Source of the DNA: Aradus depressus
Taxonomy: Eukaryota > Arthropoda > Insecta > Hemiptera > Aradidae
Assembly: GCA_963662175.1 (NCBI GenBank)
Contig: OY759222.1
Span: forward strand, 5,934,713-5,998,712
Direction: 5' to 3'
DNA: 64,000 bases
Notes under the pieces: model-generated
What the model was told of the DNA's origin: nothing
What the model saw: the letters and a program-made list of their open reading frames with translations, nothing else
The model's database searches: none
In this document: positions 10,079 through 19,036 of the stretch, piece after piece
Position numbering within the stretch: the first letter of the stretch is position 1
How the letters are laid out: the number at the start of each line of letters is the position of its first letter
Made by a program: the position numbers and the translations under genes

Positions 10079-11371
10079 ATGGTGGCGGGAAGTGAGGAAA
10101 CCCCAGTTGGGGCCCTTGCTAGTCCTAGCACCAGCACCACAGTAGCCATGGAACAAGCCCCATCCAACTTGGGAGCGACCTGGGAGTCAGTAGTGGGCCG
10201 GAAGAGAAGCGGGACAACGTCCAGAGACCCACGCAAGGTAGCCAAACAGTCAGGTGAGCACCTCACCCCTACCACCGTAGCAAATAGCTTTAGTGTTCTG
10301 ACCAACATGGAGACATCAGCTATTGAAGAGCCAGAAAAAACAAATAATGTTACAAAAGCTGAAAAGCCTCCACCTATTTACCTAAAAGGCGTCGAAAATT
10401 ACGACAGCCTAATAGAAATTTTAATAAAAGAAGGAGGATTGGAGTCATTCTCCTTGAGGACTACCACACAGGGCATAACAATATATGCCAAAACCCCGAC
10501 GGCATACAGGGCCTTCATCCACCTACTCGAAGGAAATAATGCCAATTTCCACACCTACCAAAACCCAAACGACAAAGTGCCTCGAGTGGTCATCCGAGGT
10601 CTTCATCCCTCCACGAGTGTGAACACTATACACAGAGCCCTGCAAGAGAAAGGGTTCGTCGCCACCCGAATTACTAATGTGTGGTCGAGATACAAAGTGC
10701 CACTACCATTATTCTTTGTTAATGTAGAGCCTGGCAGCTACAATGAAAAAATTTATGACATTGAATGTTTATTGTATACAAAAATTAAAATAGAGGAGCC
10801 AAGAAAGAAGCACACTGTGGCACAGTGCACTCGCTGCCAGGCCTTCGGGCACACAAAGAGTTACTGTAGGCACACACATCGTTGTGTTCGGTGTGGCGGC
10901 GAACACATTTCGGGAAGCTGCAACAAGCCCCGGACTGTTCCAGCCACCTGCGCGAACTGCCAGGAATCCCACCCGGCCAACTACAAGGGATGCCGGGTGT
11001 ACAAAGAACTGCAGTTCAAACGACAGGGCAGTAGACCACAACCACCGAGAAACCCAGCAGCAGCGCCTCCATCCCACCAGGACCAGGCGATCTACCCTTC
11101 TCTGGTGCGGCCCGCCCCTCCACCACCTCCTCTGAGGCAGACCTTTGCAGCCACCGCCAGGAACCTCACCACCGAGACACCTCCCCTTCAGAGACCTCCG
11201 CACATTTCGGCAGGCCTGAGAGAGGACAACACCCAGTGGTCAGCAAATGGCCTCCCACCTCAAATGGTACACTTCATATCAGGTATAAACCAGATAGTCC
11301 AACCTCTTTTTAATCTTCTTAGCCAGCTATCCCAACTTACCCAAACCTTTTGTTCCCAGTATGTCCGCTAA
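10079..11371 (+). CDS. Jockey ORF1 protein (Gag-like, zinc knuckles)
   Basis: This 430-residue protein should bind element RNA and form the ribonucleoprotein with the ORF2 product, as in other Jockey-clade LINEs. The first ~100 residues are low-complexity, rich in S, T, A and E. The middle (about 120-245) looks like the RRM-like/pre-zinc-knuckle region of Jockey Gag proteins (KVPRVVIRGLHPSTSVNTIH). Three zinc knuckles follow: CTRCQAFGHTKSYC at 250-263, CVRCGGEHISGSC from 269, and CANCQESH... from 291. The C-terminal ~120 residues are proline-rich. The first ATG of the frame is chosen; a second ATG at residue 24 (MEQAPSNLG) is an alternative. The stop overlaps the ORF2 start by 11 nt in the +1 frame. 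I see no frameshift or stop. Confidence 0.92.
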   Translation: MVAGSEETPVGALASPSTSTTVAMEQAPSNLGATWESVVGRKRSGTTSRDPRKVAKQSGEHLTPTTVANSFSVLTNMETSAIEEPEKTNNVTKAEKPPPIYLKGVENYDSLIEILIKEGGLESFSLRTTTQGITIYAKTPTAYRAFIHLLEGNNANFHTYQNPNDKVPRVVIRGLHPSTSVNTIHRALQEKGFVATRITNVWSRYKVPLPLFFVNVEPGSYNEKIYDIECLLYTKIKIEEPRKKHTVAQCTRCQAFGHTKSYCRHTHRCVRCGGEHISGSCNKPRTVPATCANCQESHPANYKGCRVYKELQFKRQGSRPQPPRNPAAAPPSHQDQAIYPSLVRPAPPPPPLRQTFAATARNLTTETPPLQRPPHISAGLREDNTQWSANGLPPQMVHFISGINQIVQPLFNLLSQLSQLTQTFCSQYVR

Positions 11372-14033
11372 TACTCTCACACTGGGTTCCTTGACAGTCC
11401 TTCTATGGAACGCCAATGGCATAATACAACATAAAAATGAGCTTGAAATAATTTTGAATCAAAAAAGAATTGACGTAGCCCTCATTTCGGAAACCCACCT
11501 GACAACTAAATCTAAATTTTTCATTCAAAATTACAAAGTGTATAGAGCCGACCACCCAGACAACAGGAGCCACGGCGGTGCGGCTGTCATAATAAAACAA
11601 TCCCTTAAACACTATGCACTACCATCACATACCACACCACACATACAAGCGGCAGCTATATCCTTACACACCAGACACAGGAAAATCTCACTCGTGGCCG
11701 TATATTGTCCCCCGAGGCACGCCATAAGGCCGGAAGCATTCGTCCGGTTCTTTAGGGATCTGGGCGCATGTTTCCTCGCTGGGGGCGATTTCAACGCCAA
11801 ACACCAGCGATGGGGTTCGCGCCTTTGCACCCCTAGGGGCAGAAGTCTGTATTCTTCTGTTTCGACAAACTCACCGACTTACCGGCCAACCTCAAGACGC
11901 AAATTGCCGGACTTACTAGACTTCTTCATACAGAAGGGGCTGCGAGGTGTGCCATACGATGTTAAATCTTGCTCTCATCTCTCCTCGGATCACTCACCAG
12001 TACATCTCACTCTTTGGGCGGAGATTGAGATCGAATCAACGAGGCCAAGTCTAACGCCAGGAGTTATGGACTGGAACCTTTTCCAACAGCAATTGGAGAC
12101 AACATTGTCCGTGCCATATTCACTGAAGACGGGAGAGGAAATAGAGGAGGCTGTGAAATTTCTTACCGTATCCATACAGCAGGCTGCCTGGCAAGCAGTC
12201 CTACCAACAAACACTGGTCCTCATCCGACTCTCCCCTCCTACCCTGCATACATCCGTGAGCTGATCGGAGAAAAGAGGAGAGCGAGAAAAAGATGGCAGA
12301 CCTCGAGATTACCTTCAGACAGACGGACATACAACAGACTAAGCAATGACCTGAAGACGCAAATCAGACTGATTAACAGGGAATACTACGACTCCTCCCT
12401 TTCCAATCTGAATGCGGAGGATGGCAGCCTATGGAGGAGAACCCGTAGACTTCTCCGACACCAATCTCAGTCGATGCCAATGCGACAGAACGACGGATCC
12501 TGGGCCGTGACGGACGACGAGAAAGCCGATTTGTTTGCTGCGCATCTCTCATCTACTTTCAGACCTCATCACGATCTTTCAGACATCCCTCATGAATCAC
12601 GTATTCACCATTTCTTAGACACACCCCTTCCTATCTCCCTCCCACCAAAAGCCTTCACACCCTCCGAAGTTCAGTACGAAATTAAAAATATCCCCAGAAG
12701 GAAGTCCCCGGGCTATGACCTGATAACAGCGGAGATTCTCCAGCGGCTGCCTCGGAAAGCTGTTGTATTTCTGACAACTCTGTGCAATTCCATACTCCGT
12801 ACAACATACTTTCCCATTCAGTGGAAGTACTCTGTTATCACCATGATCCCAAAACCAAACAAACCTGAGCATGACCCTTCTTCCTTTCGACCTATCAGTC
12901 TTCTCTCTTTTCTTTCCAAGATCTTTGAAAAACTTTTCTATAAACGCCTCATTTCTATCCTTTCACTTCATCTTCCCGATCACCAGTTTGGGTTTCGTTC
13001 TTTTCACTCCACCACCCACCAACTGCACAGAGTTGTCGACTACACAGCGTCTGCATTAGAGCGAAAACTCTATGCAGCCGGGGCATTCCTGGATATATCT
13101 CAAGCTTTTGATCGGGTCTGGCACGCGGGACTTCTATATAAACTTAAACCCCTCCTACCCCATACATATTATCTTATTCTCCAGTCATACTTAACGGATA
13201 GGTATTTCGCCGTCCGTCAGGGCTCAGCTATTTCCTCCTGCCACCCCATACTGGCCGGCGTGCCTCAGGGCTCAATATTAGCCCCCCTATTATACTCCAT
13301 GTACACCTTCGACTTACCCACCGACCCTCTCACATTAACAGCCACATACGCAGATGACACCGCCATTTTAGCCTCTCACACAGATCCTCACACCACTTCA
13401 CTCATACTACAGCAACACCTCAACAAAATTGAAGTTTGGAGTAAATCTTGGAAAATTAAATTTAACACCACAAAATGTCAACACATAACATTCGCTCTCC
13501 GCCGTGGTGACTGTCCCCCAGTATTCCTTGAAAACCAGCCATTACCCCATACCTCTTCCGTAAAATATTTAGGATTAACCCTCGATAGAAGGCTGACTTG
13601 GAACCCTCACACTCGGACGACACGACTCACACTAGACCGGCGACTTAGAATATTGTACAGTATTTTGAATAGGCGTTCTAAATTATCTACTCGACAAAAA
13701 TTAAATTGTTATACTTATCTTCTCCGACCTCTCTGGACCTATGGCTTACAAATATATGGTACAGCCAAGACTTCAAACATCAAAAGAATACAGATATTTC
13801 AATCCAAGACTCTCCGACTGATTACGCAATGCCCACCATACGTTAGCAACAAGACTTTACACCGCGACTTGAACATCACACCCATAGACACTAGCATTAA
13901 ACATTTATACCAACGTTTCTACACCAAAATTTACTTACACACCAATCCGGAAGTTCGCAAAATCCTAAGTACTTTACCCCACAATCCCCCAAGAAGATTA
14001 AAGAGAGTTTGGCATAGAGATCTCCTGGTATGA
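11361..14033 (+). CDS. Jockey ORF2 protein: endonuclease and reverse transcriptase
   Basis: This 890-residue protein nicks chromosomal DNA and copies element RNA onto the exposed 3' end. The N-terminal apurinic-like endonuclease shows WNANG, SETH (43-46, metal-binding E44), GGDFNAKH (141-148, D143 and N145) and SSDHSPV (208-214, catalytic H211). The reverse transcriptase shows KSPGYDLI, FRPISLLSFLSKIFEKL, FLDISQAFDRVWH (catalytic D578), GVPQGSILAPLLY, and YADD at 663-666. The thumb region and the usual Jockey C-terminus (YVSNKTLHRDLNI) follow; no RNase H domain is present, as is usual for this clade. All key residues visible by eye are intact and the length is normal for the clade. Its ATG lies 8 nt before the ORF1 stop codon, suggesting coupled translation or reinitiation. 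Clade assignment is by motif pattern, not by tree. Confidence 0.95.
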   Translation: MSANTLTLGSLTVLLWNANGIIQHKNELEIILNQKRIDVALISETHLTTKSKFFIQNYKVYRADHPDNRSHGGAAVIIKQSLKHYALPSHTTPHIQAAAISLHTRHRKISLVAVYCPPRHAIRPEAFVRFFRDLGACFLAGGDFNAKHQRWGSRLCTPRGRSLYSSVSTNSPTYRPTSRRKLPDLLDFFIQKGLRGVPYDVKSCSHLSSDHSPVHLTLWAEIEIESTRPSLTPGVMDWNLFQQQLETTLSVPYSLKTGEEIEEAVKFLTVSIQQAAWQAVLPTNTGPHPTLPSYPAYIRELIGEKRRARKRWQTSRLPSDRRTYNRLSNDLKTQIRLINREYYDSSLSNLNAEDGSLWRRTRRLLRHQSQSMPMRQNDGSWAVTDDEKADLFAAHLSSTFRPHHDLSDIPHESRIHHFLDTPLPISLPPKAFTPSEVQYEIKNIPRRKSPGYDLITAEILQRLPRKAVVFLTTLCNSILRTTYFPIQWKYSVITMIPKPNKPEHDPSSFRPISLLSFLSKIFEKLFYKRLISILSLHLPDHQFGFRSFHSTTHQLHRVVDYTASALERKLYAAGAFLDISQAFDRVWHAGLLYKLKPLLPHTYYLILQSYLTDRYFAVRQGSAISSCHPILAGVPQGSILAPLLYSMYTFDLPTDPLTLTATYADDTAILASHTDPHTTSLILQQHLNKIEVWSKSWKIKFNTTKCQHITFALRRGDCPPVFLENQPLPHTSSVKYLGLTLDRRLTWNPHTRTTRLTLDRRLRILYSILNRRSKLSTRQKLNCYTYLLRPLWTYGLQIYGTAKTSNIKRIQIFQSKTLRLITQCPPYVSNKTLHRDLNITPIDTSIKHLYQRFYTKIYLHTNPEVRKILSTLPHNPPRRLKRVWHRDLLV

Positions 14034-14230
14034 AGTGATGTCATGAGGGCTCACCGCTGGGTGTTTTTCCTCTCTCAAGCTTTTCATGTCATATTTATTT
14101 TTATTATTTTATTTTATTTTTATTATTTTTGTATAGTACCTACCTGTCAGCCCAGCCGCTGGTTGTGCATTTTTTTTTGCATAGTTGTGGCTTTAAATAA
14201 ATAAATACAAAAAAAAAAAAAAAAAAAAAA
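14034..14230 (+). other. Jockey 3' untranslated region and poly-A tail
   Basis: A T-rich 3' UTR with AATAAATAAATA just upstream of about 25 A residues (from about 14206). Confidence 0.8.
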
Positions 14231-14358
14231 AACATTTAGGACTCCCACAGTAGAGTCGGGCTCATGTCCACTAGAGTGACGAAAAAGCTCTCTGGTAATA
14301 GGCGATATGACCTCGTAGTTATAGCCCGGGCATGAGTCATAAAACCTAACCTAACCTA
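14231..14358 (+). mobile_element. tRNA-SINE, 3' half after the Jockey insertion
   Basis: Begins with the duplicated 12 bp and continues exactly where 9814 left off (TCCCACAGTAGAGTCGGGCT), through the GGCGATATGACCTCGTAG block, to a tail of three CCTAA-type units. Confidence 0.92.
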
Positions 14359-14425
14359 TAATCTCATGTCTTCCAAATATCTACTCGATTTCAAAAATGA
14401 ATAAAATAAAAAAATGTAGCGGTTA

Positions 14426-14641
14426 GGTTTAGGTTTTATGACTCATGCCCGAGCTTTAACTACGAGATCATATCGCCTACTACCAGAGCTCTTTCGTCAC
14501 TCTGGTGGGCATGAGCCCGACTCTACTGTGGGAGTCCTAAATTTTGTCTTTAACGAGTACCTGACATCGTACAGGCTCGGGACCATCGCTTAACGTCCCA
14601 TCCGAAGGACGGCGTGCTTAAGTTTTTTTTTACCTCCCAGA
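14426..14641 (-). mobile_element. 5'-truncated tRNA-SINE with 9-bp TSD
   Basis: TAGCGGTTA flanks the copy at 14417-14425 and 14642-14650. Read on the minus strand it begins inside the family hairpin loop (ATCTGGGAGG) and ends with the CCTAAACCTAACC-type tail. The tRNA head is missing and about 35 bp of the body (the CCCTAGGTGAATAAAAATTT area) is deleted. Confidence 0.9.
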
Positions 14642-14829
14642 TAGCGGTTATAAACAATCGATACGCTCAATAATTGTTAATTTTTTTTGTTAAAACCTTA
14701 TAAAATAATATGTGAATGGAACAATTGAAAAATTCTATTGTGATATTTGTACCCAAAAAGTGAATAAAAATAAAAAGTTAAATATATAATATATATTTAA
14801 CTTCTTATCTATATTAATAAAGCTGAAAC

Positions 14830-14890
14830 GGGGTTTGTTTGTTTGTTTGTTTGTTTGTATGTTTGTTTGTTTGTATGTATGTATGTTTGT
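14830..14890. repeat. (TTTG)n / (TATG)n microsatellite at the Helitron-like left end
   Basis: Tandem TTTG and TATG units directly follow the left terminus. The copies at 19037 and 25251 carry shorter versions. Confidence 0.85.
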
Positions 14891-17511
14891 TCCAGCATCA
14901 CGCCCAAACCGCTGGACGGATTTTTATGAAACTTCCCATGTAGCATTCTTTTGAGCCCGATTGAATAATAGGCTTTGTGGCGTCCCAAAATTTTGATCGG
15001 GAGGGGGGGTTGTGGGGGGGCCTAAGTATAAAAATAGTGCTAACTCATTAACTAATGGGCGAATTGTTATGAAATTTCACACGTAGTCTTTTTAAAAGAC
15101 AAACAGGAAAAAAACGTGTGTGGCGTCCCAAAGTTTTGATCGGGAGGGGGGGTTGTAAGGGGGGCCTAAGTATATAAATAGTGCTAACACATTAACTAAT
15201 GGTCGAATTGTCATGAAATTTCACACGTAGTCTTTTTAAAAGCCAAACAAGAAAAAAAGGTGTGTGGCGTCCCAAAGTTTCGAACGGGAGGGGGGGTTGT
15301 GGGGGGGCCTAAGTATAAATATAGAGCTAACTCATTAACTAATGGGCGAATCGTCATGAAATTTCACATGTAGTATTTTTAAAAGCCAAATAGGAAAAAA
15401 AGGTGTGTGGCGTCCCAAAGTTTTGAACGGGAGGGGGGTTGTGGGGGGGCCTAAGTATAAATATAGAGCTAACTCATTAACTAATGGGCGAATCGTCATG
15501 AAATTTCACATGTAGTATTTTTAAAAGCCAAATAGGAAAAAAAGGTGTGTGGCGTCCCAAAGTTTTGATCGGGAGGGGGGGTTGTAAGAGGGGCCTAAGT
15601 ATAAATATAGAGCTAACTCATTAACTATTGGGCGAATCGTCATGAAATTTCACGTAGTATTTTAAAAAGCCAAAGAGGAAAAAAAGGTGTGTGGCGTCCC
15701 AAAGTTTTGAACGGGAGGGGGGGTTGTGGGGGGGCCTAAGTATAAATATAGAGCTAATTCTTTAACGGTTGGTCGGATTGTCACGAAATTTCACATGGAG
15801 TATTCCTGAAGGCCAAATAGAAAAATAAGGTGTGTGGCGTCCCAAAGTTTTGAACGGGAGGGGGGTTGTGGGGGGGCCTAAGTATAAATATAGAGCTAAC
15901 TCATTAACTAATGGGCGAATCGTCATGAAATTTCACATGTAGTATTTTTAAAAGCCAAATAGCAAAAAAAGGTGTGTGGCGTCCCAAAGTTTTGAACGGG
16001 AGGGAGGGTTGTGGGGGGGCCTAAGTATAAATATAGAGCTAACTCATTAACTAATGGGCGAATCGTCATGAAATTTCACATGTAGTATTTTTAAAAGCCA
16101 AATAGGAAAAAAAGGTGTGTGGCGTCCCAAAGTTTTGAACGGGAGGGGGGGTTGTGGGGGGGCCTAAGTATAAATATAGAGCTAACTCATTAACTAATGG
16201 GCGAATCGTCATGAAATTTCACGTAGTATTTTTAAAAGCCAAATAGGAAAATAAGGTGTGTGGCGTCCCAAAGTTTTGAACGGGAGGGGGGGTTGTGGGG
16301 GGGCCTAAGTATAAATATAGAGCTAATTCTTTGACGGTTGGTCGGATTGTCACGAAATTTCACATGGAGTATTCCTGAAGGCCAAATAGAAAAATAAGGT
16401 GTGTGGCGTCCCAAAGTTTTGAACGGGAGGGAGGGTTGAGGGGGGGGGGCTAAGTATAAATATAGAGTTGGCTCATTAACGGTTGGTCAGATTGTCACGA
16501 AATTTCACATGTAGTATTCCTGAAGGCCAAATAGAAAAATAAGGTGTGTGGCGTCCAAAAGTTTTGAACGGGTGGGGGGGTTGTGGGGGGGGCCTAAGTA
16601 TAAATATAGAGCTAGCTCATTAACGGTTGGTCGCATTGTCACGAAGTTTCACATGTAGTATTCCTAAAGACCAAATAAAAAAAAAAGGTGTGTGGCGACC
16701 CAAAGTTTTGAACGGGAGGGAGGGTTGGGGGGGGGGGGGGGGGGGCTAAGTATAAATATAGAGCTGACTCATTAACGGTTGGTCAGATTGTCACGAAATT
16801 TCACATGTAGTATTCCTGAAGGCCAAATAGAAAAATAAGGTGTGTGGCGTCCCAAAGTTTTGAACGGGTGGGGGGTTTGGGGGGGGGGGGGGGGGGCTAA
16901 ATATAAATATAGAGCTGGCTCATTAACGGTTGATCGTATTGTCACGAAATTTCCCATGTAGTATTCCTGAAGGCCAAATAAAAAATAAGGTGGGTGGCGA
17001 CCCAAAGTTTAGAACGGGAGGGGGGGTTGTGGGAGGGGGGGGGGGCTAAGTATAAATATAGTGGTCGCTCATTAACGGTTGGTCGGATTGTCATGGAATT
17101 TCACATGTAGTATTCTTAAAAGCCAAATAGAAATATAGGGTGCATAAGTCACAAAATTTTGAACGGGAGGATGGATTGATGGGGGCCTAAGTATAAGTAT
17201 AGTGATAAGTCATTAACGGATGATCGGATTGTCACGAAATTTCACATGTAGTATTCATAAAGGCCAAATAGAAAAATAGGGTGTTTGACATCAAACAATT
17301 GTGAACGGGAGGGGGGTTATGGGGGTAGGCCTAAATTTGAAGATAGTGATAGGTCATTAACGGATGATTGGATTGTCATGGAATTTCACATGTAGTATTC
17401 TTGATGGCCAAATAGAAAAATACACTATGTGACATCTTAAAAATTTGGAGGGGGGGGGGGGGGGCTAAGCATAAAAATAATGCTGAATGATTAAAGGGCA
17501 ATCGGATTGTC
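14890..17511 (+). repeat. Tandem array 1, unit about 143 bp
   Basis: About 18 units, each with TGTGGCGTCCCAAAGTTTTG, a G-run, CCTAAGTATAAATATAGAGC, CTCATTAA, and CATGAAATTTCACATGTAGT. Left units are near identical; units from about 16320 on carry the variant GGTTGGTCGGATTGTCACG. The poly-G tract varies from about 6 to more than 18 bases. Confidence 0.93.
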
Positions 17512-17519
17512 ATGAATTT

Positions 17520-18232
17520 CACATGTAGTAGTAGTTACTGTGTATTCGCTGTGGGGTTCACTGTTGCAAGACATTTACTAGCTGTGTTGCCCGGCGTTCC
17601 TAACTATGTAGTATCTATGGGGTCCGCTGTTACAAAACACTTACTAGCTGTGTTGCCCAGCGTTCCGAACTTCGTACTAGCTGTGGGGTCCGCTGTTGCA
17701 AGGCACATACTAGATGGGGTGCCCAGGGTTCCGAACTTCGTACTAGCTGTGGTGTCCGCTGTTGCAAGGCACAAACTAGGTGTGGTGCTCGGCGTTCCTA
17801 ACTTCGTACTAGCTGTGGGGTCCGCTGTTGCAAGGCATATACTAGATGTGGTGCCCAGGGTTCCTAACTTCGTACTAGCTGTGGTGTCCGCTGTTGCAAG
17901 GCACAAACTAGATGTGGTGCTCGGCGTTCCTAACTTCGTACTAGCTGTGGGGTCCGCTGTTGCAAGGCACATACTAGATGTGGTGCCCAGAGTTCCTAAC
18001 TTCGTACTAGCTGTGGTGTCCGCTGTTGCAAGGCACATACTAGATGTGGTGCCCAGCGTTCCGAACTTCGTACTAGCTGTGGGGTCCGCTGTTGCAAGGC
18101 ACATACTAGATGTGGTGCTCAGCGTTCCGAACTTCGTACTAGCTGTGGGGTCCGCTGTTGCAAGGCACATACTAGATGTGGTGCCCAGGGTTCCTAACTT
18201 CGTACTAGCTGTGGTGTCCGCTGTTGCAAATT
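17520..18232 (+). repeat. 66-bp minisatellite array 1 (dimer of 33-bp units)
   Basis: The repeating 66-mer consists of two related 33-mers, one starting ACTAGCTGTGGGGTCCGCTG and one starting ACTAGATGTGGTGCCCAGGG. Because 66 is a multiple of 3, both strands stay open as long repetitive frames (17512-18234 plus; 17604-18170 minus). These frames are a by-product of the array, not evidence for a gene. Confidence 0.92.
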
Positions 18233-19036
18233 AATACAGCTATGTTAGTAGATAGGCAGCATCCAGAAACGAAGATGGTCAACCAAAGAAAGATTCAGAT
18301 GTATCGGGAAAGTCCCATCCGAAGGACGACGTGCTCAAAGTTATTTTTATCTTCCCGATTAAAACGTCTGACCTAAGTGGCTTGGCTAGATTTCTAAATG
18401 GCGATCTTGAGCTCGGTAAACTCCATTCTTCAAATTTCTCGCTTTTAAACGGTTTTTAGTTTTAATATTTGTTAAAACTGATGAACAACCGAATTATCTG
18501 AATCCTACACAAAAATCGAAATAAAAATGTTTTTCGAAAAAGTCGGGCGAAATCCCATTCATCAAATTTCTTGCTTTTTAACAGTTTTTAGATTTAATAT
18601 TTGTTAAAACTGATATACAGATTCAGATATATCGGGGAAGTCTCATCCGAAGGACGACGTGCTCAAATTTATTTTTAACCTAAGTGACATTTCAGCTACC
18701 CAGGTTTAGATACATAACATACGACTCATTATCCAGTACCTGACATACAAAAAGGCCCTCGATCATAGCTTAAAGCCCAATCCGAAGGACGACGTGCTCA
18801 AATTTATTTTTATCTTCCCGATTAAAATATCTGAGCTAAGTGACTTGGCTAGATTTCTAAATGGCGATCCTGAGCTCGGTAGACTCCATATGTATGGTAA
18901 AATAAGTTACCGTTTGGTTCCAACTAAAATTATCAAGGAAGAAATGTGGAATATAAGTGGGCTTTGGAGATGGTAGTAGGAAGTTGGCAGGAGTGTTGGG
19001 TGATGTCACGTACCCTTTGTTGAGCAGAACGTTCAA
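18233..19036 (-). repeat. SINE-related spacer 1
   Basis: The minus strand matches the 454-bp tandem unit at 61.7-64 kb, including GAGCTCAGGATCGCCATTTA-like and GAGCACGTCGTCCTTCGGAT-like blocks. The plus-strand open frame at 18794-18976 is spurious because it is fully contained in this repeat and repeated at 25007. Confidence 0.8.

Larger units (their letters stand above)
9815..14230 (+). mobile_element. Jockey-type non-LTR retrotransposon, apparently full length
   Basis: The 4.4-kb element has a 5' untranslated region (9815-10078), ORF1 (10079-11371), ORF2 (11361-14033), a 3' untranslated region with AATAAA at 14196, and a terminal A run. It is bounded by the 12-bp TSD AACATTTAGGAC (9803-9814 and 14231-14242). 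The boundary with the A tail is ambiguous by a few bases. Both reading frames are uninterrupted, so it may be recent or still active. Confidence 0.93.

Noticed and set aside
14341..14360. Interstitial telomere sequence
   Set aside because: The CCTAA units are only two to three long and always sit at SINE 3' ends, so they are SINE tails and not a telomere relic.
15000..17480. Poly-G tracts as designed G-quadruplex regulatory sites
   Set aside because: G-runs are a variable part of every 143-bp unit. They might form quadruplexes, but no neighbouring gene or conserved spacing suggests regulation.
17512..18234. 240-residue repetitive open frame (VPNFVLAVGSAVARH repeats) and its minus-strand counterpart; same at 23530-24276
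   Set aside because: The frames exist because the minisatellite period (66 bp) is a multiple of three. Both strands are open at once, the units are non-coding elsewhere and no start context or family match is seen.
18794..18976. 60-residue frame duplicated exactly at 25007-25189
   Set aside because: It lies wholly inside the SINE-related spacer repeat; duplication of the DNA explains the conserved frame.
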